Shown here: piece by piece, positions 1 through 6,386 of the stretch
Position numbering within the stretch: position 1 is the first letter of the stretch
Layout: every line of letters begins with the position of its first letter
Assembly (NCBI GenBank): GCA_027346035.1
Contig: DAIESZ010000272.1
Coordinates: 1 to 8,136, forward strand
Source: Propionibacteriaceae bacterium
GTDB lineage: Bacteria > Actinomycetota > Actinomycetes > Propionibacteriales > Propionibacteriaceae
Direction: 5' to 3'
DNA length: 8,136 bases
Translations under genes and position numbers: made by a program
Notes under the pieces: generated by a model
Database searches by the model: none
Told to the model about the DNA's origin: nothing
The model's input: only the letters and a program-made list of their open reading frames with translations

Positions 1-1801
1 CGTCGGCGAGGTCTGGCTCTACACGTCAGCGGGCGCGTCCAACGCCACCGTCGTCGCAAGGGAGTACCACAACACCGCGACCGTCACCGGCGTCGAGCCG
101 CACCTCGGCACCACCGTCACCGCGAGCGACGTCAGCTACCACTTCGGCGCGCTCAACGAGCTCGTCGTCCGTAAGGCCGTCAACGCGGTCGACCCACTGC
201 ATCCGACGGCCTACGAGGACGCCAACTACGCACCCGGTCCCGTTCTCCTGGCCGGCAGCACCGTCACCTGGACCTATCTCGTCAGCAACCTCGGGAACAC
301 CCCGCTCGACGTCACGAGCCTCATGGACGACAACGGCACCGGCAACCCCTCCCTGGGCTTCGCCGTCGACCCGGTGCTCGACCCGGACGGAAATGTGGTC
401 GGCGACACCAACGCGAACGGCGTGCTCGACCCCGGTGAGACCTGGCTGTATTCGGCCAGCGGCATAGTCCCGCGAGGTGAGTACATGAATACGGCCACCG
501 TCACCGCCAGCGTCATCGGTGAGTCGGTGCCGGATCTGACAGCCACCGATGTTGCGCACCTGTTCGGCACCAGCCCGGGGATCCGCGTGCAGAAGTTCCT
601 CAACGGTCAGCGTTCGACCGATCCCAGCACGCCGATCCAGGTCATGGCTGGCAGCACGAACACCTACACCTACAAGGTCACGACGACGACGAGTGCCTCG
701 CTGTCGAACATCGCGATCGTTGATGACAACGGCACACCGGCCAACACTGCCGACGACATCGTTCCGGCTGCCGAGACGACGACCTGGCAAGGTGCCACGT
801 ACAACACGGGCGACACCAACCACAACGGACTGCTCGATCCGGGGGAGACCTGGCTCTACAACCTCACCCGCACCGCCACCTCCGGCCCGTTCGCCAACGT
901 CGTCCGGGTGAGCGGAACGCTCACCACCGGTTCTGGAAGCACGACGGTTACCGCGGACGACGTCAACTACTCGCTCGGCGTGACGCCCGCCCTCCCGGCG
1001 ATCACCCTTGTCAAGGCCATCGACGCGCTGGACCCGTGGCATCCCACGTCGATCGAGGACGCCAACACCCAGCCCGGTCGTGAACTTCTCGTGGGCACCA
1101 CCGCGGTGTGGACCTACCTCGTGACCAATACCGGCAATACGCCTGTGGCAATGGTGAGCATCGTCGACAACAACGGCACTCCGGCCAACCCGGCCGACGA
1201 CTTCGTCCCGCAGCCCGTCACGGTCGTGTGGAACGGCGGCACCTACAACGCGGGCGACACCAACCACAATGGCCTGCTCGACGTCGGCGAGACCTGGTTG
1301 TTCCGCGCGACGACCACAGTCCTGGCCGGCGCGTACCAGAACACCGGCGTCGCCACCGTCCAGCAGCCGACCACCCTGCAGACCGCGACCGGAAGCGACG
1401 TCGCCGGCTACTACGGCGAACTCACCGGATCCGGCCTCACCCCCGGGTTCTGGAAGAACCATCCACAGGCCTGGCCCGTCAACATCGACGGGTCCTACGT
1501 CTTCGATCCGAACCAGTTGCTGTCGAGCGTGTTCGGGCCCTTCCCGTCCGGATACGCGACCGAGACCCTCATGGACGCGGTCAGCACGGGCGGCGGTGGG
1601 ATCAACGCGCTGATGCGAGCGGCCGTGTCGGCGCTGCTCAACTCCACCGACCCCTTCCTGGCGTACCCGCAGACCGCGTCGTGGATCGTGCAGGCCGTCG
1701 ACGCCGCCCTCGCGAGCGGTGACGCGACGACGATCAACAACCTGCAGACCCAGCTCAACACGTGGAACAACCTCGAGGGCAGCCTCGCCCCTCCGCCCTG
1801 A
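1..1801 (+). CDS. Secreted/surface repeat protein with DUF11/DUF7507-like modules, 3' part (5' end outside window)
   Basis: The frame is open from base 2 to the TGA at 1799-1801 (599 codons in view), so the start and any signal peptide lie upstream. Seen: three tandem modules of about 140 residues, each with a WTYLVxNxGNTP- or YTYKV-like beta-strand stretch, a VDDNGTPAN-type turn, a GDTNxNGxLDxGETWL loop and a closing strand. The window opens inside a fourth copy (GEVWLY). Residues 480-488 read TPGFWKNHP and begin a non-repeated C-terminal region with an LMRAAVSALLN segment; the protein ends in LAPPP. Family knowledge: such Ig-like DUF11/DUF7507 modules occur in long extracellular adhesin- or matrix-type proteins, and D-x-N-x-N-G-x-L-D-x-G-E resembles an EF-hand/dockerin calcium loop. 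No LPxTG motif, transmembrane helix or basic tail is visible, so the means of surface retention is unknown. The ATG at 323 is internal, not the start. The specific ligand or role cannot be told. Confidence 0.88.
   Translation, partial: VGEVWLYTSAGASNATVVAREYHNTATVTGVEPHLGTTVTASDVSYHFGALNELVVRKAVNAVDPLHPTAYEDANYAPGPVLLAGSTVTWTYLVSNLGNTPLDVTSLMDDNGTGNPSLGFAVDPVLDPDGNVVGDTNANGVLDPGETWLYSASGIVPRGEYMNTATVTASVIGESVPDLTATDVAHLFGTSPGIRVQKFLNGQRSTDPSTPIQVMAGSTNTYTYKVTTTTSASLSNIAIVDDNGTPANTADDIVPAAETTTWQGATYNTGDTNHNGLLDPGETWLYNLTRTATSGPFANVVRVSGTLTTGSGSTTVTADDVNYSLGVTPALPAITLVKAIDALDPWHPTSIEDANTQPGRELLVGTTAVWTYLVTNTGNTPVAMVSIVDNNGTPANPADDFVPQPVTVVWNGGTYNAGDTNHNGLLDVGETWLFRATTTVLAGAYQNTGVATVQQPTTLQTATGSDVAGYYGELTGSGLTPGFWKNHPQAWPVNIDGSYVFDPNQLLSSVFGPFPSGYATETLMDAVSTGGGGINALMRAAVSALLNSTDPFLAYPQTASWIVQAVDAALASGDATTINNLQTQLNTWNNLEGSLAPPP
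161..1420 (+). repeat. Three tandem protein-coding modules of about 140 codons
   Basis: Placing boundaries at 161, 581 and 1001 gives three units of 420 bases each (my choice of phase). Modules 1 and 3 are the most alike: both start with a KA-hydrophobic strand, then DPxHPTxxEDAN, then WTYLV and GNTP. Module 2 lacks the DPxHPT segment and has a divergent first half but shares DDNGTPAN with module 3. The calcium-loop-like segments lie at 401-439, 809-847 and 1253-1291. The last two are nearly identical at DNA level across GGCGACACCAACCACAA, which suggests recent duplication or gene conversion. The partial copy at the window start implies that the array continues upstream. Confidence 0.85.
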
Positions 1802-1812
1802 CGTGCGGTGCG

Positions 1813-1833
1813 GCCGATCTTCGGCTTCTCGTT
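1813..1833 (+). terminator. Candidate terminator of the repeat-protein gene
   Basis: Eleven bases after the stop codon there is a perfect 5-bp stem, GCCGA/TCGGC (1813-1817 with 1821-1825), with a TCT loop. It is followed by the pyrimidine-rich stretch TTCTCGTT. The stem is short and the T-tract is interrupted, so it is only a plausible intrinsic terminator, judged mainly by its position. Confidence 0.4.
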
Positions 1834-1873
1834 CGGCTGAACCGTGAATGGCAAGCCCGCGAGGGGGCCGGGG

Positions 1874-1879
1874 GATAAT
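1874..1879 (+). promoter_or_regulatory. Candidate -10 box (GATAAT) for the flavin reductase unit
   Basis: GATAAT matches the TATAAT consensus at five of six bases and stands out in a GC-rich context. It ends six bases before the GTG at 1886. Transcription starting about seven bases after the box would therefore begin at or next to that GTG, giving a leaderless message. No good -35 element is seen; TGGCAA at 1849-1854 is weak and its spacing of 19 is long. Confidence 0.42.
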
Positions 1880-1885
1880 CGTCGA

Positions 1886-1951
1886 GTGCCCCACATGACC
1901 ATCTTCGAGACCATGACGGACGCCTCGGCCCAGCGGGGTGCCCATGCCTGA
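1886..1951 (+). CDS. Possible small leader ORF overlapping the flavin reductase start
   Basis: GTG at 1886 (or ATG at 1895) opens a 21- or 18-codon frame, with MTIFETMTDASAQRGAHA after the internal Met, ending at TGA 1949-1951. It overlaps the proposed flavin reductase ATG (1944) by eight bases in a different frame, an arrangement that allows translational coupling. The GTG sits at the expected start site of the GATAAT promoter. The peptide has no cysteine run or other clear attenuator signature and I do not recognise it. Alternatively it is the true N-terminus of the reductase, cut off by a one-base frameshift: dropping one G from the run at 1935-1938 would join the two frames. Translation is not demonstrated. 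Confidence 0.33.
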   Translation: MPHMTIFETMTDASAQRGAHA

Positions 1952-2453
1952 GCAGCCTGGGGCCGGCGGGGGTGCGGCACTGAGGGGAGCCTTCCGCGCC
2001 TATGCGACCGGTGTGGCGATCGCCACAGCGGAGGTCGAGGGTCGTCGCGTCGGCGTGCTGGTGTCGTCGCTGGTCTCGGTCAGCGTGGCTCCGCCGGTGG
2101 TCTCGATATCCCTCTCCGACGCGTCGTTCGCCGCGCAGGAGGTGCTCGCCGGCGACCGGATCGCCATCCACATGCTGACCGGTGCCGACCGGGAACTCGC
2201 CGACTGGTTCGCCCGGCCGCGTCCGGCCGCGGACGAGCCCGAATGGCTCGACACCATCGCCGGGGAGGCCCGGCTGGCGACGCACGGACCGGTGCTCAGC
2301 GGGTCCGTGGATGATCGGGTACGCGCCGGGTCGGCCACGGTGGTGTTCGTGACGGTCGACCGCGTCGATGAGCCGCTCGACGACGACCCCTTGGCCCTGG
2401 TGCACGTCGACCGCCACTGGCACCTCGTGCCGAGGCGGGTCACCGAGGAGTGA
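1944..2453 (+). CDS. Flavin reductase-like FMN-binding split-barrel protein
   Basis: A protein of 169 residues from ATG 1944 (171 from GTG 1938). Seen: FRAYATGVAIAT near the N-terminus, GVLVSSLVSVSVAPPVVSISL in the first third, then a DRxLADWFARP stretch, and a C-terminal LALVHVDRHWHLV strand. This order and length fit the flavin reductase-like domain (HpaC/NtaB type). Members of that family bind FMN or FAD in the cytoplasm and use NAD(P)H to supply reduced flavin to a partner monooxygenase, or act as flavoproteins themselves. No monooxygenase gene is adjacent, so the partner is unknown. The ATG is preferred because GGGG lies five bases upstream (1935-1938). It may be coupled to the overlapping small ORF. 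The glycine-rich N-terminal tail (GAGGG) before the domain is probably disordered. The next gene is convergent, so this is a single-gene or leader-plus-gene unit. Confidence 0.85.
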   Translation: MPEQPGAGGGAALRGAFRAYATGVAIATAEVEGRRVGVLVSSLVSVSVAPPVVSISLSDASFAAQEVLAGDRIAIHMLTGADRELADWFARPRPAADEPEWLDTIAGEARLATHGPVLSGSVDDRVRAGSATVVFVTVDRVDEPLDDDPLALVHVDRHWHLVPRRVTEE

Positions 2454-2521
2454 GCGCGACGATGACGTCGACAGACCAGGTGCCCTCTGGGCGGTTCCGA
2501 GTCTGACGCGCTCGACCCATC

Positions 2522-2540
2522 ACGAGGAGGGAGCCCTCGT
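2522..2540. terminator. Hairpin between convergent genes
   Basis: ACGAGG (2522-2527) pairs with CCTCGT (2535-2540) around a seven-base loop. It lies directly next to the HNH gene stop (2542-2544) and about 70 bases after the flavin reductase stop. It is symmetric and could serve both strands, but there is no T-run on either side. The rest of 2454-2521 shows only a weak GCCC/GGGC stem near 2482. Confidence 0.33.
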
Positions 2541-2541
2541 C

Positions 2542-4053
2542 TCAGAGCGCACCGGGAGGTCGGCTGGTGTAGTGGTGGCCGGTGGGGGTGGTGATGATCA
2601 CCTCGTGGGCCGGGTGGGTCTGGTGTCGTCCGGTCGGGCGGCGGCCTTGGGCGGCGCCGCTTGTCGCCCGGGTCACCTGGCCGACTCCTTCCCGGGCCGC
2701 TGCGCGCTCCTGCGCGGTGGTCGGGTAGGCGTCTGCTTCCGCGTCGGGCGGATCGACGCTCTCATCGGTGGGGTTGCCGTCGGCGTCTGGGGTCGGGTGT
2801 TGTGCGGTCCAGCCGGGGGCTTGTTTGGCGTGGTTGCAGCGTTCGCACAGGCCTTGTCCGTTGGTGGCGGTGGTGTGGCCGCCGTCGGCGGCAGGCACGA
2901 TGTGGTCGATGTGGCGGATGGGCGCGTCGCAGAACGGGGTGCGGCACAGGTCGTCGCGGATGGTGATGAACTCGGCCAGTCCCTGGGGGAACAGCCTCCT
3001 GCGGGATTCCATCGCGACCAAACCCCCTGCAGGCACCGCGTAGAGCCGGCGGAACCACGACCCCAGCCTGGGGGCGGCGGCGACCAGGTGTCGGGCCAGA
3101 GCTTCGGGGATCGGCCCGTAGCCGACGATCCGGGCGGGGCCTGCACCCTGCTCCGACTCACCGTCGACACCGGCACGGCCGGGATCGCGGTGAGCGTAGC
3201 GGCCAGGCTCACCGTCGTCGAACAGCAGGACGGCGGGTATCACCAGATGCAGCCCGACCGGCACCGCGTCGGGACTGGTCTGCCCGGTGACCCGGACGAC
3301 CAGCTCGTCGGCCATCACCTGACCGCGGCTGCGGGGATCACCGCCGGCCCGCGCGGTATCGCCGGCGCGGGTGAGGGCCGCGAGCACGGACACGCCCTGC
3401 GCGACCGGGAGCAGTGCGGTCAACCGGGTCATGCAGTCCGGCGCCGGGCGCAGCGACACGAACCGCTGCTCCACGGCGTACCCCAACCGGGCCGCCACCC
3501 CGCCCGGATCCCACCGGGCGGCCTCACCCCGCACCAGGTTCCCCAGCCGTTTGCTGCCCAGCGTGTCGAGCCGGGCGGGATCACCACACACCCACTCGTC
3601 GATGTCGGCCCGCACCTCGCGGGTGAGGCAGGAGGTTTCCTGCACCACGATCCGGGCCCGATACTCACTCAACACGCCCCGCGACATCGCCTGCAGGGTG
3701 CGGGGCATCTCCGCGACCAGGATCGTGGCCATGCCGAGGAAGATCGCCCCGGCGTGCGGCGACTCGCGTCGGGCCAGGGCGACCTGCTCGGCCACCCCAC
3801 GGCCCACCCGCTCGGCCGGCACACCACGTCGGGCCTGCTCCGCCCGCTGCGACCGGGCGAAACCCACGGCGAGCACCACCTGCGCGGCACACGCCACGTT
3901 CTTCAGATCCTCCAACCCGCGGATCGCATCGATCCGCGCCACGTCGTCGAACTGCCCATCGCAGCCGGGATCGGGGTTGAGCACCCGCAACACACTGGCC
4001 AACTCGGCCCGGGCCTCGGCTAACTCGTCCGCGACACCCCATATATCGTTCAT
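2542..4053 (-). CDS. DUF222 / HNH endonuclease, 13E12 repeat family
   Basis: A protein of 503 residues from the ATG at 4053-4051 (MNDIWGVADEL). Seen: a long helical, Arg/Ala/Leu-rich N-terminal and middle part of about 330 residues consistent with DUF222; then a compact HNH domain at about 368-411 with zinc-type cysteines C370/C375 and C403/C406, D383-H384 (IDHIVPA), N398 and NHxxK at 407-410; then a Pro/Asp/Thr-rich low-complexity tail. Family knowledge: these proteins are abundant, often multicopy, in actinobacterial genomes (REP13E12 in mycobacteria). They are predicted nucleases whose cellular role is unsettled. All core HNH residues are present, so it looks intact. An upstream GTG at 4116 would add 21 residues but lies before the TATAAT box, so the ATG is preferred. 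No partner genes, inverted repeats or target duplications flank it. Confidence 0.92.
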   Translation of the reverse strand: MNDIWGVADELAEARAELASVLRVLNPDPGCDGQFDDVARIDAIRGLEDLKNVACAAQVVLAVGFARSQRAEQARRGVPAERVGRGVAEQVALARRESPHAGAIFLGMATILVAEMPRTLQAMSRGVLSEYRARIVVQETSCLTREVRADIDEWVCGDPARLDTLGSKRLGNLVRGEAARWDPGGVAARLGYAVEQRFVSLRPAPDCMTRLTALLPVAQGVSVLAALTRAGDTARAGGDPRSRGQVMADELVVRVTGQTSPDAVPVGLHLVIPAVLLFDDGEPGRYAHRDPGRAGVDGESEQGAGPARIVGYGPIPEALARHLVAAAPRLGSWFRRLYAVPAGGLVAMESRRRLFPQGLAEFITIRDDLCRTPFCDAPIRHIDHIVPAADGGHTTATNGQGLCERCNHAKQAPGWTAQHPTPDADGNPTDESVDPPDAEADAYPTTAQERAAAREGVGQVTRATSGAAQGRRPTGRHQTHPAHEVIITTPTGHHYTSRPPGAL

Positions 4054-4060
4054 GTGTTCT

Positions 4061-4066
4061 ATTATA
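4061..4066 (-). promoter_or_regulatory. Consensus -10 box TATAAT, probable leaderless start of the HNH gene
   Basis: On the minus strand a perfect TATAAT is followed by AGAACAC and then the ATG at 4053. That places the transcription start at, or one base before, the start codon. No Shine-Dalgarno sequence fits in the seven bases between them. The surrounding 4041-4070 stretch is an AT-rich island in GC-rich DNA. The -35 position at the usual spacing of 17 (TTCCGG) is a poor match. Confidence 0.6.
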
Positions 4067-4363
4067 AACCTGCAGTAGGCCAACCGGAAGCCGATATACA
4101 ACTCGGACAACACCACAATCCGAGGTCGTACAAGTCCGACCGGCCCGGCACCGACGGTCAGGCCTCAGGGCGATCGAGGCTGCACGATTGCCGCGCCCGG
4201 CCCGTTCGCCGAGGTGGTCGGAGGGCTCGGGGTCTCGGCGCCCGTCGTGGTCCGGGTGACGGGTGACGGGTCGGGGTCTCGCGGCAGCGGTACTCATGCG
4301 GGCCGGTCGGCCGGCACCCGTTTCGGAGCCCGTCACAGACCGCAGTCGCCCACGATTCACTGG
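4067..4363. other. Non-coding spacer between the DUF885 gene and the HNH gene
   Basis: About 300 bases with no supportable gene. It holds the upstream promoter region of the HNH gene (right of 4067). It also holds an 11-base direct repeat, TCGGGGTCTCG, at 4227-4237 and 4271-4281; a tandem GGGTGAC pair at 4254-4267; and a GCCGG-TCGG-CCGGC hairpin at 4302-4315. The hairpin is about 50 bases downstream of the DUF885 stop codon and could help end that transcript, though it has no T-tract. No tRNA or insertion-sequence end was recognised. Confidence 0.5.
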
Positions 4364-6106
4364 TCACCGACCGCCCTCGCCCCGGTCCTCGGGGTCGGGG
4401 TCTGCGACCGGAGGCACCATCGCGTCGAGCACTGCGGCCCGCAGCACGTCGAGCCCGACCCCGCCGATGTCGAGGGCGGTGCGGTGGAACTCCTTGAGGT
4501 CGAACCGGTCGCCGAGGGCCGAGCGCACCTCGTCGCGCAGGCCGAGCCACATGCGCTCGCCGATCTTGTACGCCGGCGCCTGACCGGGCCAGCCGAAGTA
4601 GCGGTTCACCTCGAACCGCGCCTGGCCCTCGCTGAGCGAGACGTGGTCGTTGAAGAACTCCCAGGCCTTCTCATAGCTCCACGAACCGCCACCGATCTCG
4701 TCCGGCGCGTCGAACTCGCAGTGGACGCCGATGTCGATGACCACCCTCGCAGCGCGCAACCGCTGGCTGTCGAGCAGGCCCATCCGATTGCCGGGGTCGT
4801 CCATGAACCCGAGCTCGGCCATCAGCCACTCGGCGTACAGGGCCCATCCCTCGCCGTGTCCGGACACCCACGCGCCGAGCCGGCGCCACTTGTTGAGCAG
4901 CCCGGCACGCGCGGCCGTCTGGGCGATCTGCAGGTGATGACCGGGCACTCCCTCGTGGTAGACGGTGCTGAGTTCGCGCCAGGTGCCGAACGTGTCCTCA
5001 CCCTCGGGTACCGACCACCACATCCGGCCCGGGCGACTGAAGTCCTCGCTCGGTCCCGTGTAGTAGATGCCGCCGTCGTGGGTGGGTGCGATGCAGGCCT
5101 CGATCCGGCGCACCGGCTCGGGAATGTCGAAGTGCACGTCGGCGAGGGCGGCGATGGCCTCGTCGGCCCGCGCCTGCATCCATTCCCGCAACTCCTGGGT
5201 GCCGTGCAACTGGTACGCCGGGTCGGCGTCGAGAATCTCCATGGCCTCGGCGATCGACGCCCCAGGACGCACCCGCTCGGCGGTCTCGCGCATCATCTGT
5301 TCGATCCTGGCGAGTTCCTGCTGCCCCCAGCGGTACGTCTCCTCGAGGTCGACGCTCGAGCCGAGGAACTGCCGTGAGTACAGGCGGTACCGCTCGGTTC
5401 CCACTGCGTCCTGCGCGGTGGCCTGCGGCAGGATCTCCGATTCGAGCCGGTCCGCGGCACCCTCGAACGCGCCCCGCGCGAGGGCGACGCCGCCCTCGAG
5501 GTCGGAGAGGACGGAATCGGGCAGCGGTTCGACGCCCGCCCGGGCACCGGCGACGAACTCGTCGAAGAAGCCCCCGTCGGCGGCCCAGCTGCGTACCTGC
5601 TCGACGAGCAGCCGCACCTGGCGCTGTGCCGGGGGGAGCCCCCGGTCGATCGCGGACTGCTGCGACTCGAACCATCCTCCGATGGCCGCGGGTACGGCCC
5701 GCATGCGCCGCGCGATGACGTGCCAGTCGTCTGCCGTGTCCGCGGGCATCTGGTCATACACGGATCGGATCGCGTGCAGCCCCGATGCGATGCCGTTGAG
5801 GCTCGACAAGGACGCGCCGGAGTCGAACATCTCGATCTCGAGCCCGAGCCGCTCACGCATCGCCGCCTTGGTCACCGCATCGACCAGGTCGGTCGGGTGT
5901 TCGGCCGCGAGGTGCTCGAGGGCGTCGGCGGCCAGCGCGCGCTGCGCGCCCAGCCCGCTCGGTGACAGGTCGTCGTACTCGTCCTGACGCTCGGGTGATC
6001 CCAACTCGGTGAGGAAGATGGGGCTCATGGCCACCATCTGGTCGAAATAGCGGTCGGCGATCCGGTCGATGGCGGTTTGGGTACGCCGCCCCTCCTCGAT
6101 TGTCAT
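4364..6106 (-). CDS. DUF885 family protein, predicted zinc-dependent peptidase
   Basis: A protein of 580 residues from ATG 6106. Seen: helical N-terminal part beginning MTIEEGRRTQTAIDRIADRYFD; metal-site motif YHEGVPGHHLQ at 383-393, supplying His384, Glu385 and His390 in the DUF885 version of HExxH; and G418-E419-GWALYAE, where Glu419 is the likely third zinc ligand. The C-terminal Tyr/Trp-rich part (NRYFGWPGQAPAYKIG) also fits the family. Length matches the usual 550-600 residues. Family knowledge: DUF885 proteins are gluzincin-like, related to the M3/M32 peptidase fold; substrates of most members are unknown. No signal peptide or membrane segment is visible, so it is predicted cytoplasmic. 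It is followed by about 300 non-coding bases and diverges from the amine oxidase gene, so it is probably transcribed alone. The frame opposite it on the plus strand (4214-5377) is a GC-codon shadow. Confidence 0.92.
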   Translation of the reverse strand: MTIEEGRRTQTAIDRIADRYFDQMVAMSPIFLTELGSPERQDEYDDLSPSGLGAQRALAADALEHLAAEHPTDLVDAVTKAAMRERLGLEIEMFDSGASLSSLNGIASGLHAIRSVYDQMPADTADDWHVIARRMRAVPAAIGGWFESQQSAIDRGLPPAQRQVRLLVEQVRSWAADGGFFDEFVAGARAGVEPLPDSVLSDLEGGVALARGAFEGAADRLESEILPQATAQDAVGTERYRLYSRQFLGSSVDLEETYRWGQQELARIEQMMRETAERVRPGASIAEAMEILDADPAYQLHGTQELREWMQARADEAIAALADVHFDIPEPVRRIEACIAPTHDGGIYYTGPSEDFSRPGRMWWSVPEGEDTFGTWRELSTVYHEGVPGHHLQIAQTAARAGLLNKWRRLGAWVSGHGEGWALYAEWLMAELGFMDDPGNRMGLLDSQRLRAARVVIDIGVHCEFDAPDEIGGGSWSYEKAWEFFNDHVSLSEGQARFEVNRYFGWPGQAPAYKIGERMWLGLRDEVRSALGDRFDLKEFHRTALDIGGVGLDVLRAAVLDAMVPPVADPDPEDRGEGGR

Positions 6107-6112
6107 GGGGCC

Positions 6113-6118
6113 ACACTA
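6113..6118 (-). promoter_or_regulatory. Candidate -10 box (TAGTGT) abutting the DUF885 start
   Basis: Minus-strand TAGTGT fits the actinobacterial TANNNT pattern. It is separated from the ATG at 6106 by GGCCCC, six bases that contain no Shine-Dalgarno match. The geometry predicts transcription starting on the A of the ATG. The -35 region is not convincing. Confidence 0.42.
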
Positions 6119-6276
6119 AACCGATACCCGGGGCGACATGGGGAAATGGGTCCCGTCGCGCACCGCCCGGGTCCCGCGCCCCGGACCGGCCTCGGGCCGC
6201 AGTGGGAGGCCGGCCCCTGTCGACGATCGTGTCGTCGGTGACGCGCCCATTAGCAGGGCCCGCGGGGGGAGCAGTC

Positions 6277-6310
6277 GTCGACACTGAGTAAAGTCGGATG
6301 ACGTGTCGAC
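6277..6310. promoter_or_regulatory. Inverted repeat around a possible -10 box upstream of the amine oxidase
   Basis: GTCGACAC (6277-6284) and GTGTCGAC (6303-6310) form a perfect 8-bp inverted repeat with an 18-base spacer. The spacer contains TAAAGT (6289-6294), a TANNNT match on the plus strand, about 90 bases before the amine oxidase ATG. A further GTCGAC follows at 6313-6318 and another lies at 6219-6224. This could be an operator that overlaps the promoter, but GTCGAC is frequent in high-GC actinobacterial DNA and no regulator gene is adjacent. Confidence 0.3.
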
Positions 6311-6377
6311 CCGTCGACGTTGGCAACGGTGCGGTTGTCCCTGAAGCAACCCGCCTGCCACCCCGACCACCCAGCTT

Positions 6378-6382
6378 GGAGG
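6378..6382 (+). promoter_or_regulatory. Shine-Dalgarno of the amine oxidase gene
   Basis: GGAGG lies four bases before the ATG at 6387 and fixes that start. It is the only strong Shine-Dalgarno sequence in front of a complete gene in this window. Confidence 0.75.
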
Positions 6383-6386
6383 AACC

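Noticed and set aside
26..1945. A 639-codon open frame on the minus strand opposite the repeat protein
   Set aside because: It is antisense to a clear repeat-protein frame, and its Arg/Gly/Val/His-rich translation is typical of the complement of GC-rich codons. It shows no recognisable motif and the plus strand has coherent domain structure.
2368..4023. A 551-codon open frame on the plus strand opposite the HNH gene
   Set aside because: Its translation is Gly/His/Arg/Pro-rich without domain features, while the minus strand encodes a complete DUF222/HNH protein with all expected residues. It also starts inside the flavin reductase gene.
2542..4053. HNH gene as part of a mobile element, group II intron or restriction system
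   Set aside because: No flanking inverted repeats, target duplications, reverse transcriptase, methyltransferase or recombinase are present. The DUF222/HNH architecture is a common stand-alone actinobacterial family.
2542..4116. Upstream GTG start at 4116 for the HNH gene
   Set aside because: It would put the perfect TATAAT box inside the coding region and adds 21 residues (VLSELYIGF...) that do not look like a DUF222 N-terminus.
4214..5377. A 387-codon plus-strand frame across the spacer and the DUF885 gene
   Set aside because: It is a shadow of the DUF885 gene; only the minus-strand frame contains a conserved metal-binding motif.
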